Part shown: positions 52,778-62,782 of the stretch, one piece after another
Position numbering within the stretch: position 1 is the stretch's first letter
Layout: each line of letters opens with the position of its first letter
NCBI RefSeq assembly: GCF_003024515.2
Contig: NZ_PYIX02000014.1
Location: 1-64,000, forward strand
Length of the DNA stretch: 64,000 bases
Source of the DNA: Acinetobacter sichuanensis
GTDB lineage: Bacteria > Pseudomonadota > Gammaproteobacteria > Pseudomonadales > Moraxellaceae
Reading direction: 5' to 3'
The notes under the pieces: model-generated
The model's database searches: none
What the model saw: the letters and a program-made list of their open reading frames with translations, nothing else
Told to the model about the DNA's origin: nothing
Made by a program: the position numbers and the translations under genes

Positions 52778-53260
52778 TTAAGACATGGGGCTTTGTAAGC
52801 GCTCTACATTTGATGAAAGGTCAGAAACATCTTGCTCTAAAGTCATTGCCTGGTCTATCGCACGTTTCATTAAATATTCTTGATTAATTTCTTTAGGCTC
52901 TTTACGAGTAGCATTCTTTTGTTCTTCTTCTAATTTGAAACGTTCAAAAGCGAAAATAGAACGAATAATACATAAGCTATCTTCAAGTAGGTCTGAATGC
53001 ACTTTAGGAAAAATTAGATCAGGATCTAAATCAGATGCGACTTGGTTAAACAGCATAAATTGATCGCGATGTTCGATAAGAAATTCATCATATGTACCGA
53101 ACTCAGATTCGATCATATCTGGACAATTTGCGAGAGTAGAGACTTTCGTATCTTGTGATAACAGAATTGAATCACCTGATGGCGCAACTAAAGCATGAAT
53201 AGGTTGTTCTGCAATAGGAGCCAACAACACTACAGTAAATGGGCGTGTTTGGTTTTTCAT
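52778..53260 (-). CDS. Hypothetical protein, 160 aa
   Basis: A soluble acidic protein: a beta-like N-terminus (FTVVLLAPIAEQPIHALV) and a helical, charged C-terminus. No recognised domain. Its ATG is 8 bases after the upstream gene's stop, so it belongs to the same operon. The gap to the 618-aa gene is about 97 bases. Confidence 0.55.
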   Translation of the reverse strand: MKNQTRPFTVVLLAPIAEQPIHALVAPSGDSILLSQDTKVSTLANCPDMIESEFGTYDEFLIEHRDQFMLFNQVASDLDPDLIFPKVHSDLLEDSLCIIRSIFAFERFKLEEEQKNATRKEPKEINQEYLMKRAIDQAMTLEQDVSDLSSNVERLQSPMS

Positions 53261-53268
53261 GGTTAGTC

Positions 53269-54057
53269 CTAATTAATATAAAAAAAGCTTTGGCCAAAAA
53301 GTCTATTTTGAAATTTTGGTAGGTTAATGGAATCGAATAGAAGGTCCGTCTCTTTAGTACACTTCTGATTAATTAGATAAATGATATTTTGAAGAAGTGC
53401 AATTAATTTAAATGGACTGTTGTATTCATTGAATATGGGTGCAGCAATGCAAAGAGTCTTTTTTCTATCGGTTGATAATGCCCATGGGTTCACCAGGGTA
53501 AAGCTCACCTTGGCATTATTATGTTCAATTGGTCGTGCATAAATATCAAGAACATCGGATAAAGTAGATACCTTTAATTCTTTTGAAATGTCAGTAAGAA
53601 TCTCACTGACTTGAAGCGCTGTTTTATCATGAATATCGCTTATAGTGATGCAAACACCACTATTACTATTCATTAAATTTGCATAAAGAACTTCAATAAC
53701 CATGGACTCGTCTTTGGATAAATCCTTTAAATTGGCATTGACTAAATCTATGATCCGATCTGATTTTTGTTCAAGTTTAATTTGAAGCAAAAGCGGTTCA
53801 TTCTTTTTTGAAACAGGGAGTACTTTATAATCGCTAAGATTGTAATTTAACCGCTTCATTTCAGTAATCAGTGTTTCTTTGGCATTATCAAAAAGCTTCT
53901 GATCTCTCTTGGTTAAACCAATAACAAAATTTGTAGACATGAGTATATTCATGATCCACAAAGCAGTAGATAAGGATAAAACACTATCCTTAACAACTTC
54001 TGAATCTGAATCAGAAAACCCAGATATTTGCTTGATTTTGTCGGTTATCGAAATCAT
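53269..54057 (-). CDS. Hypothetical protein, 262 aa
   Basis: The start ATG 54057 has AAGGG 7 bases upstream even though it lies inside the end of the preceding gene, making a 47-base overlap in different frames. It is a helical soluble protein rich in S, D, K and L, without signal peptide. No recognised family. The unusual overlap with a good ribosome site inside the upstream gene implies both are truly translated. Confidence 0.55.
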   Translation of the reverse strand: MISITDKIKQISGFSDSDSEVVKDSVLSLSTALWIMNILMSTNFVIGLTKRDQKLFDNAKETLITEMKRLNYNLSDYKVLPVSKKNEPLLLQIKLEQKSDRIIDLVNANLKDLSKDESMVIEVLYANLMNSNSGVCITISDIHDKTALQVSEILTDISKELKVSTLSDVLDIYARPIEHNNAKVSFTLVNPWALSTDRKKTLCIAAPIFNEYNSPFKLIALLQNIIYLINQKCTKETDLLFDSINLPKFQNRLFGQSFFYIN

Positions 54058-54583
54058 GTGAACCCTTGTTTAATTCGGCATTTTCATCTGAAACTTTGTC
54101 AAAAAGATTAGTTTGATTAAGTACGTCTTGGATATTTTTTTGTGGATCATCACTGAGTAAACATTGGAATAGGGCGCTAATTAAAGTAGCAAGTGATGTT
54201 CCATAGTCATTGGTACACTTGATTAACTGGCCAGCATCTAAGCAAATTGGTGTTTCATCATCATAAAGCAAGTGTAATTCTGGTGATTCAGCATAAACCA
54301 ACTTTACATGAGTATCCGTGATGATTAACTCAACTTCTAAGTACTCATTATTTTCAACAAAATATTTAAAGCGCAACATCAATGCATCATCGCCACGTTC
54401 TATATATACAATTTGTCGATCGGTCGTATTGGTATGGCTGACGAATCTATTCTCTTTTGTGATCTGATCAATGTAGTTCAAAAAGATGGTTTTGAGTGAC
54501 GCACTTAAAATACCTTTGGCAGCGAGTTCACTTTTCAAGTAAGGCAGAAAGTTTTCAAGATTTTCATGCAATGGTTTTTGCAT
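54011..54583 (-). CDS. Hypothetical protein, 190 aa
   Basis: An acidic soluble protein with a helical N-terminus and a beta-rich centre (DDALMLRFKYFVENNEYLEVEL). First gene of the 54.6-50.8 kb unknown operon. A GTATATACC palindrome lies 234 bases upstream (54817-54825). No known family; the general composition recalls small secretion-chaperone proteins, but I see no specific motif to support that. Confidence 0.55.
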   Translation of the reverse strand: MQKPLHENLENFLPYLKSELAAKGILSASLKTIFLNYIDQITKENRFVSHTNTTDRQIVYIERGDDALMLRFKYFVENNEYLEVELIITDTHVKLVYAESPELHLLYDDETPICLDAGQLIKCTNDYGTSLATLISALFQCLLSDDPQKNIQDVLNQTNLFDKVSDENAELNKGSHDFDNRQNQANIWVF

Positions 54584-54855
54584 TCGATCATCTCCAATGG
54601 GATTAATAAAAGGGCATACACATCAAATGTACAGCGACTCAGTTATGACTATTTCGTTACAACAGTTACTTAAAAGACTGCAGACTGTTTGACTTATAAA
54701 ACTGATACTTTCGCCACACTTTTAATTCAGAAATATCTAACTTGTTTCTAAATCAATATGGCTTTATTTGATTATAAAGCCACATTGAAAGTTTAAATAT
54801 TTAAAAATTATTTTTAGTATATACCTAAATCTAAGATTTAAAATGGATCTAACTT
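54584..54855. other. Intergenic region, no gene
   Basis: About 270 bases of AT-rich DNA between the 143-aa gene and the 190-aa gene. It holds the GTATATACC motif at 54817-54825 and presumably the promoter of the downstream operon. No terminator or open frame is convincing. Confidence 0.5.
54817..54825. promoter_or_regulatory. GTATATAC palindrome
   Basis: GTATATACC, about 30 bases after the stop of the 143-aa gene and 234 bases before the 190-aa gene. One of the set of intergenic copies. Confidence 0.4.
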
Positions 54856-55287
54856 TTAACTGGCAAACTTTGTTGCTTTGGTTAAAAGGGTTAAGTCTTC
54901 ATGGAATTGATTTTTTAAAAACCCATAGTTAAAAACGTAACTAATAAAGGTGAAAAACTCTAATTGGTTCGGTATTTTGTCTTCAAGAATACTGACCTCT
55001 AATTGCAATGTTCCTGTTGCACGTTTCTTAGAATGAAACTTAAGACCATCAAATGTTTGACCGTAATAAGTTGATATTTCCAAGAAAACTAAACGGAAAA
55101 AATAAGGGAAGATTTGAGAAACAACACGCTCAGGATCATCAATTTGAGTTAAACGTCTACCGTTGTGATATTTAAACTTAATACCATCAGCCATACTTTT
55201 TTCTACCAACAGGCGAATATAGGCATGACTACGAGTAATCATGCTTTTAAGTGGCGTTTTTGCTTCATGAATATTTTCGTATTGCAT
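54856..55287 (-). CDS. Hypothetical protein, 143 aa
   Basis: A basic soluble protein (KSMITRSHAYIRLLVEKSM near the N-terminus) with a mixed helical and beta pattern. It starts 9 bases after the stop of the 2416-aa gene and is probably co-transcribed and co-regulated with it. No family recognised. Confidence 0.55.
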   Translation of the reverse strand: MQYENIHEAKTPLKSMITRSHAYIRLLVEKSMADGIKFKYHNGRRLTQIDDPERVVSQIFPYFFRLVFLEISTYYGQTFDGLKFHSKKRATGTLQLEVSILEDKIPNQLEFFTFISYVFNYGFLKNQFHEDLTLLTKATKFAS

Positions 55288-55296
55288 TTAGTTATC

Positions 55297-58200
55297 TCAC
55301 ATCTCAAGTCTTAATTGGTCAGCTTCATTTTCTTTTTCAATCGAAACTTCAGCAATAATTTTTTGGGTATTTTCGTTTTGCAGATCTTGATCAAATATTA
55401 CACAAGTTTCGACTAATTGTTCAGTCAAGTTTCTGCAGATCTCAAACTCTAAACCTTTAGGTTGTACGGTAGGGTAGCCGTCAATTAAAAATGAGTTTTT
55501 CATTTCATTTTCATTTGAAACTTTAGAGTACAAATAAGTCTCAAAATAACGAGCAAACATTTCGGTACTGGTCGCGTAATACGGCGTTGCACGATTTTCA
55601 GCACTGTCGATATTTAAACAGTCCTTTTTATAACGCGATAGATTGTCACTAAAACGAATATCACCTACGTTAACTTCAACGTCTTGCGACTTATCAAAGA
55701 AGTTTTGCATTTGAGTATGAGGATTTTTAACTCCCTCAGGCATGTACTTCTCTACCAGGTTATAGAACTTGTATTTAGATGACTCTATCAAGTATTCAGA
55801 TAGGTTTTGCGATAGTGTTTTTAAATCCACATTCGCTGCGTTCGCAACACCTGTAATTTTTTCTTCCAAACCGGTTGTAGGTAAATGATGTTCTGGCTGG
55901 CGCATATCATTAAGTTTTTGCTGATAGCGCTCAAACGACTTAAAGCTTATAGCATTAATGTCAGTGTTAATTTTAGAGACAATGACATCCACCTTGTCTT
56001 GAACTGTACTGAAGAAAGATAGGTTTGTATCAGCTTTATATTCACGCTCATACTTCTTCAAGTACTCTTCAATTTTCTCAAACTGACGGCGAATGAGATC
56101 TTCATAGTGCTTTTGGTGCCAGTCAAAGAAGCTGTTTAAGGTTTTGCGCGTAGAATTAGGATAATTCTCTTTATTCTTAATCACTTCATCATGCATTGAA
56201 TCAGCAACAGTGTGGTACGCCTTGATTGCAGTCTCAGCATTCTCATGAAGTACTTGACCGTAATTTTTCATTGGCTGAACTGGCTCATTCATCATCGCAC
56301 GATGTACCTTTTCAAAAGCACGACCGGACTCAGTAACAGGGGAGTATCCAGCATCCAACATATTTGATAAGAAGTGTCGTGCACCTGGTATCTCAAAATT
56401 AGGGATGTCTTCATAATAGTCCTGAAGTACAGAACGATTCATTTGAGCGTGATTTTTATATACTTCCGCTTTTTCCAACATTCCCAAGTGTGCATCTAGC
56501 GCATGGCCATACTCATGAGCCAAACTTCCAGATCCGCTATCACGAGTTAAGTTAACCACGTTCTTAGACAGTTCAAAATGCGCTGCAGATCCTTTAATTC
56601 CGCGTGAAGCCAAAGCAACACCCAAGTTCAATAAACCATTGTTTGATTTAAAGCCCATGAGTTGTTTTAAGTCAGCCAATGAGTCATACACGGCATTAAC
56701 CAACTGTTGAGCCACAGGACTAACTTTATTGCCTACTTCAACACCACGGATAGAAAAGTCATCTTTAAGCTTGAATGAATCCACATCGGCACCTTGGCGA
56801 TGATCAGGACCAGTACGAGAGTAATTTAACAATCCGTAAATACTTGATTGGACTTTTTCAGTCACAAAGCCATTTTCAAGTTTTTTCACTTCACTGGTAA
56901 ATGACGGCAAACGTGGTGCTTTAGGTGTATTCACAGCTTCAGTCGTTGCTTCTATAACTGGTGCAACAGGATCTTTAACATAAATAGGTGCAGATTCAGC
57001 TTTAACTAAACCACTTTCAATCGCACTTTTCAGAACGTATGGTTCAAGCACAGTTGAATATAAGCCAGTACGTTGCATGTTGCTGATCGCATCGCTCACA
57101 TCTTTAGTGACTTTCGACTTACCGTAAAAATCAAAGATCTTACCTGTTGATAGAATCTCACTGAGTTCTTTATCAATCGTTTTTTCGATGATTTTCTCAA
57201 GCTGAACACTGATACCGCCTGTATGTTCTGGCATAATGTAGTACTCATTCAAATTGCTAAGCAATTCGAAGTAGTTTTTGTAGTTGTTCTTGGTACCTTT
57301 ACTATAAAGCCCGATATAGTCTTTACGTTGGCGATCAGTCATACCAAGACTTTCAGCAGATAAGCTTTTATTGTTTCTTACCGCATGAATCAACTCTTCT
57401 TGAGTATCTACCATCAAATTTCTGATGTTAGAAACAACAGCCACATACGCACGTAATTCTGTCGCTCGTTGGCTATCAAGCATCAACGCATTTTTAGAGA
57501 ATAACGGTTTAGTTGGGCAGTAGTCATACATTGCCTTTACGAATATTTTGTCATCAATACCGAGTGGCGTATTGGTGTACCAAGCTTGGAATTCTTTATT
57601 TGCAACGATTTTTGCTTTTCGATAGTCCGTAGCTGTTTGATCGGCTGATGTCGCTGAAATATATTCCAATGAAATGTATTCACCGTAGCGATCTTTATGT
57701 GCACCGCCAAACTTGGCACCTACATCACCTAAGTACATAGCAGGGGAGTCACTTGGCTCTACCTTTACATCAACAGGCACATATTTGTCTTTTGGTACCA
57801 ATTGATCGATAAACGTGAAGTCAGTAAACACACGGTTTTGAAGTTGTAAGACATCTTCAACTGAGCGCATACTTTTAACAGGAAAAACGCACAGAGACTT
57901 GTAATCACCGTGAATATCGGACTTATCACCAAAAAGTTTAACCGATGCATATTCATTGTCGGTCGATGGCTTGATGGCCAAAAACAATTTGTGATTTTCA
58001 GTTTTGATATACGGCTTTATGTGTGCGGTTTGATCGTATAGAGCACCAAGCGTATTCGTAATCAAAGTTTGGAAATGCAAACTTGCTAACTGTTTATTCT
58101 CAAAGTCAGTTTTGTGTTTAATCTGAATTTCAGGCAAGTTAGATAGTGCTAATTGCTCTAAAGTGGTACCGAAATTAACCTTAGATTCGATAGCATTTAA

Positions 58201-61200
58201 GATTTCGTGACTAAACTGGTCTACATCATCAAAACCAGTAATCAATTGATACTGATAGTCATGAGACGGTATACGAAGAAGCACGGCAGTTAATTGAGGC
58301 TCATAGTCCGTATCAACCATAAACAATTGCGGTGTTTCATCTTGTTGAGATGATTTGTTTAGCAACTTGTATTGGTGAACTTTAGGGTTGGAACCTACAA
58401 AATGCTCAGCATAAGCCTGTTTAATCGTATCTTGTAATGCTTTGACATGCTCAAGCATGACGGCATTGACTTCATTTAAAGCGGTTAAGGTTTTATATTT
58501 TTCTGCAAACGCCTCATTCACGGCGATCTGCTCTAACATAAATCTAGGCTGAATATCCTCAAGTTCTGGATTACCTACACGGTTTAATACAACACTAAAT
58601 TTGAGCTTATTAATGAACGGATCAGGTTCACCATTGATACCATTGCTAAAAAGTTCTTTAAGATCACTTTTCTGAAGTTTAGAGTTCACCAAATCAAACG
58701 GATGAACTTCTTCAAATGCCTGAACATCAAAAACTTTGGTTAAGTTTTTAGGCATGATTGCTGTCTGGCCATCTACATGAGCGATAACATAGGTGTACGC
58801 TGGAGAGATGTTGCTCAGAAGCTCAGTGACTTCATTCGGTTTTTTATCGTAGCTAAGATCCTCAAACTTTTCGTATGTTGCAGAATTAAGATTGCTGATG
58901 AAATCTAATTTAGAGTTGAAATTAGATGGATGATCAGAAATGTACTGGAACATCTTGTTTGGTAAAGACGTAAACACTTTATTGATTAAAGTTTGCTGAC
59001 TATCTTTAGCTTTGAAGAAGTTGAGATCTGACTCGTAATATTTTTCAAAAGTGAACTTAGCTGGAGGCATAAACGTCATGCTGTTGCGTGAAGTCGATAA
59101 CTTAAACAAAGCATTCGCAGACGTTTTAACCGCATCTCTATCATTAAAGCCAGTAGCCTTATGTATATTGGCATCTAGGGAAACTGAATGCCCAATAAAC
59201 GGCGCATTTTTGTCTTTATGATTGTAGAGGCGTATATACTGAAGATCATTCTTTTGAAACACAGTTATAAACAAATCATGATCAGGGATCTTGATTGCGC
59301 CGTGGTGATCTTCATAGTGCTTTACAGCATTTTCTAGCTGAGTGTTAAAGTATTCAGATTCACTATTGAACTGTACGTTCTCTTCTTCAGCTGTTAGAGA
59401 AAAATATTTAACGTTATTCTGAAAAGCTACATTAGGTTTGAGAAGATCCTTAATCACCTCAAATTCTTTTTGTACTTCAACATCAAATTTGCCAAAAACT
59501 GTACGCTGATTAATATCAATCAGGTTCAGATAGTTGAATAGCTGAATGTTGTTGTAGTTGTGGTTCGGTAGGGCAGTTTTGTTTAACTGGAGCTTACCAT
59601 CTTCTAACTGCATGCTTTGGACTTGCTTCAAGTCATCTGCAGTCAGCTCTACACCAAAGACTTTCTTAGTTTCTTGTTTGAGCTCTTTATCTTCACCAGC
59701 AATCACTAAGGCAGCTAGTTTTTGTGCCTTGTCATAATCGCCATCTTCTAGATATAGGGTTTTTTCAACAAAATACTTGGCAATGTTCGCATACGCTTGA
59801 TTTGTTGCTTTGTAGCCATCGGTAGACAATGAAAAATGTTTGTTTTCATCAAATTCATTTGATTTAACGGTTTTAACTTTTAAATCGTCAATGTCACCCG
59901 TTGGTTTAATCTGAACATAGATTTCATCTGCAGCGAGATCCATGTTCGAGACAAATAAGGTCGAATTTTTAGAATAAAACTGACGTTCGATACTCGACAA
60001 CAGATCCTTTGCATCTTTACGGTCTTCTTCCATGTCAGACTGCATATCTTCAGCAATCGACTTGATGTTTTCGCCACGGTCATCCTTTGTGATAAATGAC
60101 CAGTCTTGTTGCGGATATTTGGCTGTTAATGCCTTTTGGAAGCTTTGAACTTCAACAAAGCGATTGAACTGACGGTCCAGACTAAACCCATCTGTATGTG
60201 ATGAAGTTTTAGCAAGAATATCCTCAGGAACAGAATCAGATTTAGTCTTACGATTGAAGTTTTCACTTGCATTTGGCACCAATAAATTACGGAATAAAAT
60301 CTCATTTACACCGTTCTTTAAGAATGACGCACTTTTAGTTTGTGATAGAGATTGTTTTAAAAATGCTTCATCAAAGTTTGATTCATCAAGAAGCCGAGTA
60401 AACTCTTCAAAATACGCTGAAGCTAATTTATCGTTATTAGCAAGATCAGCCGTGCACAGATCGCTTAACTCTAAACGCTGTACATCTTGCTCTAGCTCTA
60501 AAGGCGCAGAAAAATCACCAGCAACAAAATCATTGATATTTTGCTCAACATAATTGTTCGTGCGTGACATCAACATATCAACTGCAGTTTCATTATTCAC
60601 AAATTCCTGAAGCTCAGGCGTGTTAATTGAAACCAATTGATTGTCGAATTGCTTAGATAGTAATTTGAACAGATCCGCTTTATGTTGATTGCTTTCTACT
60701 TCAGATTCAAAACCTACAAATTTGCCGTTTTCATCTTTAGCGTAGTAGAAGCTGTTTTTATTAAACAAAAAGGTATTTGTTGCAGACGTAATGCCAGATA
60801 CCAAAGTTTCACTTTGCCATAAGACTTTTTTAACTTCATTGTACTGTTTTGAGATCTCAACATTGTGTGTGTCGATTTCGTCAGAGATCGCTTGAATATC
60901 ATCTACGCTGAAGTTTTTTGTTTGTGTAGCTGAGCGCACGACATCTTGAATTTCAGCATATTTCTGATTTAGATAATCACTATATTGCTTCTCAATTTGT
61001 TGAGCTTGTTCAGTAGCCTTAGGAATGACATAGACATCCAAGATCTGTCTAATTTCAAGCATAGACGGCGCGAAATCACGCACCTTGTCATTGCCTCTTG
61101 CATCCAATAATTCTTCAGGAAACTTTAAGAGCTCTTTAAGTACGGCAACATCATCAATTTCTGGAGTAGGGAGGTCATTTGCAATGTTGAGTAGATCAGA

Positions 61201-62547
61201 CTCAGTAATAGATGCCTTCTCAGTTGCCTCAAAATTAACATCAAGATCATTCAAGATCTCGTTAACATTTGATTCATTGAGTTGTTCTTCTAGTTTACGC
61301 TGTTTGATTTCAGCAGATTGGTGATCATAGAGCGCATTAAACTTAGGAACGATGTTTACAGAGAATTCAGAGAACTCTTGGCTCAGATCGGCAAAGAAAA
61401 CTTTACCTGTTGGCATCTGGCGTACCATTTGTTGTAAGACATCATGGCGAAGCATGGCAGCGTCATACACCATCTTATCTACAAGGCGTGTTTCAATACC
61501 TTGTTTAGACGCCATCCATGTGCCGTGTTCATCTTTATAAAAAGCTGGAATACCTTGTTTAGCGGATTCTAATAGCTTTGGATACGGCAATTGCTGTTGA
61601 TTAAACACACGGTCTATCACAACAAGATCAGAAGCTAATTTTTGTACATAAGCATCAACATCTTTAAAGCTCATGTTAAACATTCTGTTGCCACGGCCAT
61701 GCTCAATCAGCTGATTAAAAGTGGACTCGTATTCATGAGCAAAATGCACCAGGTTAATATTGTCATTTAACCCCAATGCTTCATACGGATCATGAGCAAA
61801 GATTTCAGGAATATGGCGCAAGTCATCAATAATCAGTAACGAACCATCTTTTTCGTAATTGACGGGTACTGCAAATGGAGACAACTTAATTTTGGCTAGA
61901 TTATCTAGACTTTCGCCACTGGCCATCGCCGATTCTTCATCTAGATAGACTTTAGAGAAGATATTTTCATAGCCATAATCTTGAAGACGATTAAAAGGAA
62001 TTTTTGAAGACTGAAATTGAGCCAAGTAGGATTTGTTCGATTCCTGAAGACTGGTTTTCAGCGTATCAAGGATATTAGATCCATTGTTTAGCTTACTGAC
62101 ATACACTTCAGGGAAAGCGGAAAGGCGTTCGGTCGCTGATGCGAAGTAACTTTTCCAGTTCGGAATGTTCTTCTTAAACGGTAGATTGGTGAGATAAATA
62201 TCTTCTTGCTTAGTCGGTACTTTCATATCGTTGGTAAACGCTGGAAAGACCTTCTGAAGATCGTTTAGATCGATACCAGACTTTGCCGGGTTCTTATAGT
62301 AGTACGCATGAATACCATCATCATTTTGCACTTCATAAAAATGGGCATCCATTAACACTTGTTCAAATTGCTTAGAACTGTTTTGTTCAATAGATTTTTT
62401 GAATTGCTCAAATTCATTAACAACAAGCATCGCCGTTTTTGGGCGAAAATTGTTGGCTGGCGATACTACAAGACGCGCACCAAGACCAGTTAAATTAGGC
62501 CATTTAACTTCATTCACTTTATAGTCTCCTACTTGGTCACATAGCAT
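55297..62547 (-). CDS. Giant polyvalent protein with LPD1-like region and metallopeptidase
   Basis: 2416 aa, by far the largest gene here. Most of the first 1900 residues are helical, D/N/L-rich and unrecognised. Residues about 1931-2010 match the LPD1-type pattern of polyvalent proteins: FSIRGVEVGNKV, then NGLLNLGVALASRGIKG, SAAHF and NVVNLTRDSGSGSLAHE. This leads directly into a zinc site HEYGH (H2011, E2012, H2015), with a likely third ligand E2329 in STEMFARYFE. Such proteins of phages and conjugative elements are thought to enter the recipient with the DNA and disarm host defences. No other catalytic motif is visible. A GTATATACC palindrome lies about 100 bases upstream. Confidence 0.75.
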   Translation of the reverse strand: MLCDQVGDYKVNEVKWPNLTGLGARLVVSPANNFRPKTAMLVVNEFEQFKKSIEQNSSKQFEQVLMDAHFYEVQNDDGIHAYYYKNPAKSGIDLNDLQKVFPAFTNDMKVPTKQEDIYLTNLPFKKNIPNWKSYFASATERLSAFPEVYVSKLNNGSNILDTLKTSLQESNKSYLAQFQSSKIPFNRLQDYGYENIFSKVYLDEESAMASGESLDNLAKIKLSPFAVPVNYEKDGSLLIIDDLRHIPEIFAHDPYEALGLNDNINLVHFAHEYESTFNQLIEHGRGNRMFNMSFKDVDAYVQKLASDLVVIDRVFNQQQLPYPKLLESAKQGIPAFYKDEHGTWMASKQGIETRLVDKMVYDAAMLRHDVLQQMVRQMPTGKVFFADLSQEFSEFSVNIVPKFNALYDHQSAEIKQRKLEEQLNESNVNEILNDLDVNFEATEKASITESDLLNIANDLPTPEIDDVAVLKELLKFPEELLDARGNDKVRDFAPSMLEIRQILDVYVIPKATEQAQQIEKQYSDYLNQKYAEIQDVVRSATQTKNFSVDDIQAISDEIDTHNVEISKQYNEVKKVLWQSETLVSGITSATNTFLFNKNSFYYAKDENGKFVGFESEVESNQHKADLFKLLSKQFDNQLVSINTPELQEFVNNETAVDMLMSRTNNYVEQNINDFVAGDFSAPLELEQDVQRLELSDLCTADLANNDKLASAYFEEFTRLLDESNFDEAFLKQSLSQTKSASFLKNGVNEILFRNLLVPNASENFNRKTKSDSVPEDILAKTSSHTDGFSLDRQFNRFVEVQSFQKALTAKYPQQDWSFITKDDRGENIKSIAEDMQSDMEEDRKDAKDLLSSIERQFYSKNSTLFVSNMDLAADEIYVQIKPTGDIDDLKVKTVKSNEFDENKHFSLSTDGYKATNQAYANIAKYFVEKTLYLEDGDYDKAQKLAALVIAGEDKELKQETKKVFGVELTADDLKQVQSMQLEDGKLQLNKTALPNHNYNNIQLFNYLNLIDINQRTVFGKFDVEVQKEFEVIKDLLKPNVAFQNNVKYFSLTAEEENVQFNSESEYFNTQLENAVKHYEDHHGAIKIPDHDLFITVFQKNDLQYIRLYNHKDKNAPFIGHSVSLDANIHKATGFNDRDAVKTSANALFKLSTSRNSMTFMPPAKFTFEKYYESDLNFFKAKDSQQTLINKVFTSLPNKMFQYISDHPSNFNSKLDFISNLNSATYEKFEDLSYDKKPNEVTELLSNISPAYTYVIAHVDGQTAIMPKNLTKVFDVQAFEEVHPFDLVNSKLQKSDLKELFSNGINGEPDPFINKLKFSVVLNRVGNPELEDIQPRFMLEQIAVNEAFAEKYKTLTALNEVNAVMLEHVKALQDTIKQAYAEHFVGSNPKVHQYKLLNKSSQQDETPQLFMVDTDYEPQLTAVLLRIPSHDYQYQLITGFDDVDQFSHEILNAIESKVNFGTTLEQLALSNLPEIQIKHKTDFENKQLASLHFQTLITNTLGALYDQTAHIKPYIKTENHKLFLAIKPSTDNEYASVKLFGDKSDIHGDYKSLCVFPVKSMRSVEDVLQLQNRVFTDFTFIDQLVPKDKYVPVDVKVEPSDSPAMYLGDVGAKFGGAHKDRYGEYISLEYISATSADQTATDYRKAKIVANKEFQAWYTNTPLGIDDKIFVKAMYDYCPTKPLFSKNALMLDSQRATELRAYVAVVSNIRNLMVDTQEELIHAVRNNKSLSAESLGMTDRQRKDYIGLYSKGTKNNYKNYFELLSNLNEYYIMPEHTGGISVQLEKIIEKTIDKELSEILSTGKIFDFYGKSKVTKDVSDAISNMQRTGLYSTVLEPYVLKSAIESGLVKAESAPIYVKDPVAPVIEATTEAVNTPKAPRLPSFTSEVKKLENGFVTEKVQSSIYGLLNYSRTGPDHRQGADVDSFKLKDDFSIRGVEVGNKVSPVAQQLVNAVYDSLADLKQLMGFKSNNGLLNLGVALASRGIKGSAAHFELSKNVVNLTRDSGSGSLAHEYGHALDAHLGMLEKAEVYKNHAQMNRSVLQDYYEDIPNFEIPGARHFLSNMLDAGYSPVTESGRAFEKVHRAMMNEPVQPMKNYGQVLHENAETAIKAYHTVADSMHDEVIKNKENYPNSTRKTLNSFFDWHQKHYEDLIRRQFEKIEEYLKKYEREYKADTNLSFFSTVQDKVDVIVSKINTDINAISFKSFERYQQKLNDMRQPEHHLPTTGLEEKITGVANAANVDLKTLSQNLSEYLIESSKYKFYNLVEKYMPEGVKNPHTQMQNFFDKSQDVEVNVGDIRFSDNLSRYKKDCLNIDSAENRATPYYATSTEMFARYFETYLYSKVSNENEMKNSFLIDGYPTVQPKGLEFEICRNLTEQLVETCVIFDQDLQNENTQKIIAEVSIEKENEADQLRLEM

Positions 62548-62648
62548 GATCCAAGACTTTAAAACGACTCTTACGAGTACTTATATGTGCTTATATTAAA
62601 CTAAAAAATTAACTTTGAGGGAGGGTTTAGGCGTTATTCTTTAAAATA

Positions 62649-62657
62649 GTATATACC
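62649..62657. promoter_or_regulatory. GTATATAC palindrome upstream of polyvalent protein
   Basis: GTATATACC 102 bases before ATG 62547, the same distance as for several transfer operons. Confidence 0.5.
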
Positions 62658-62782
62658 GAGTAAATAGCACTGTTTAAATACCTATCATTTTTAATAAAAC
62701 CATCTAAAACCGTGCACTATTCTTTCTTTTTTTATAAATAAAAATGCCACCGTATAGGTGACATCTTGCTTAAAGCTGATGG

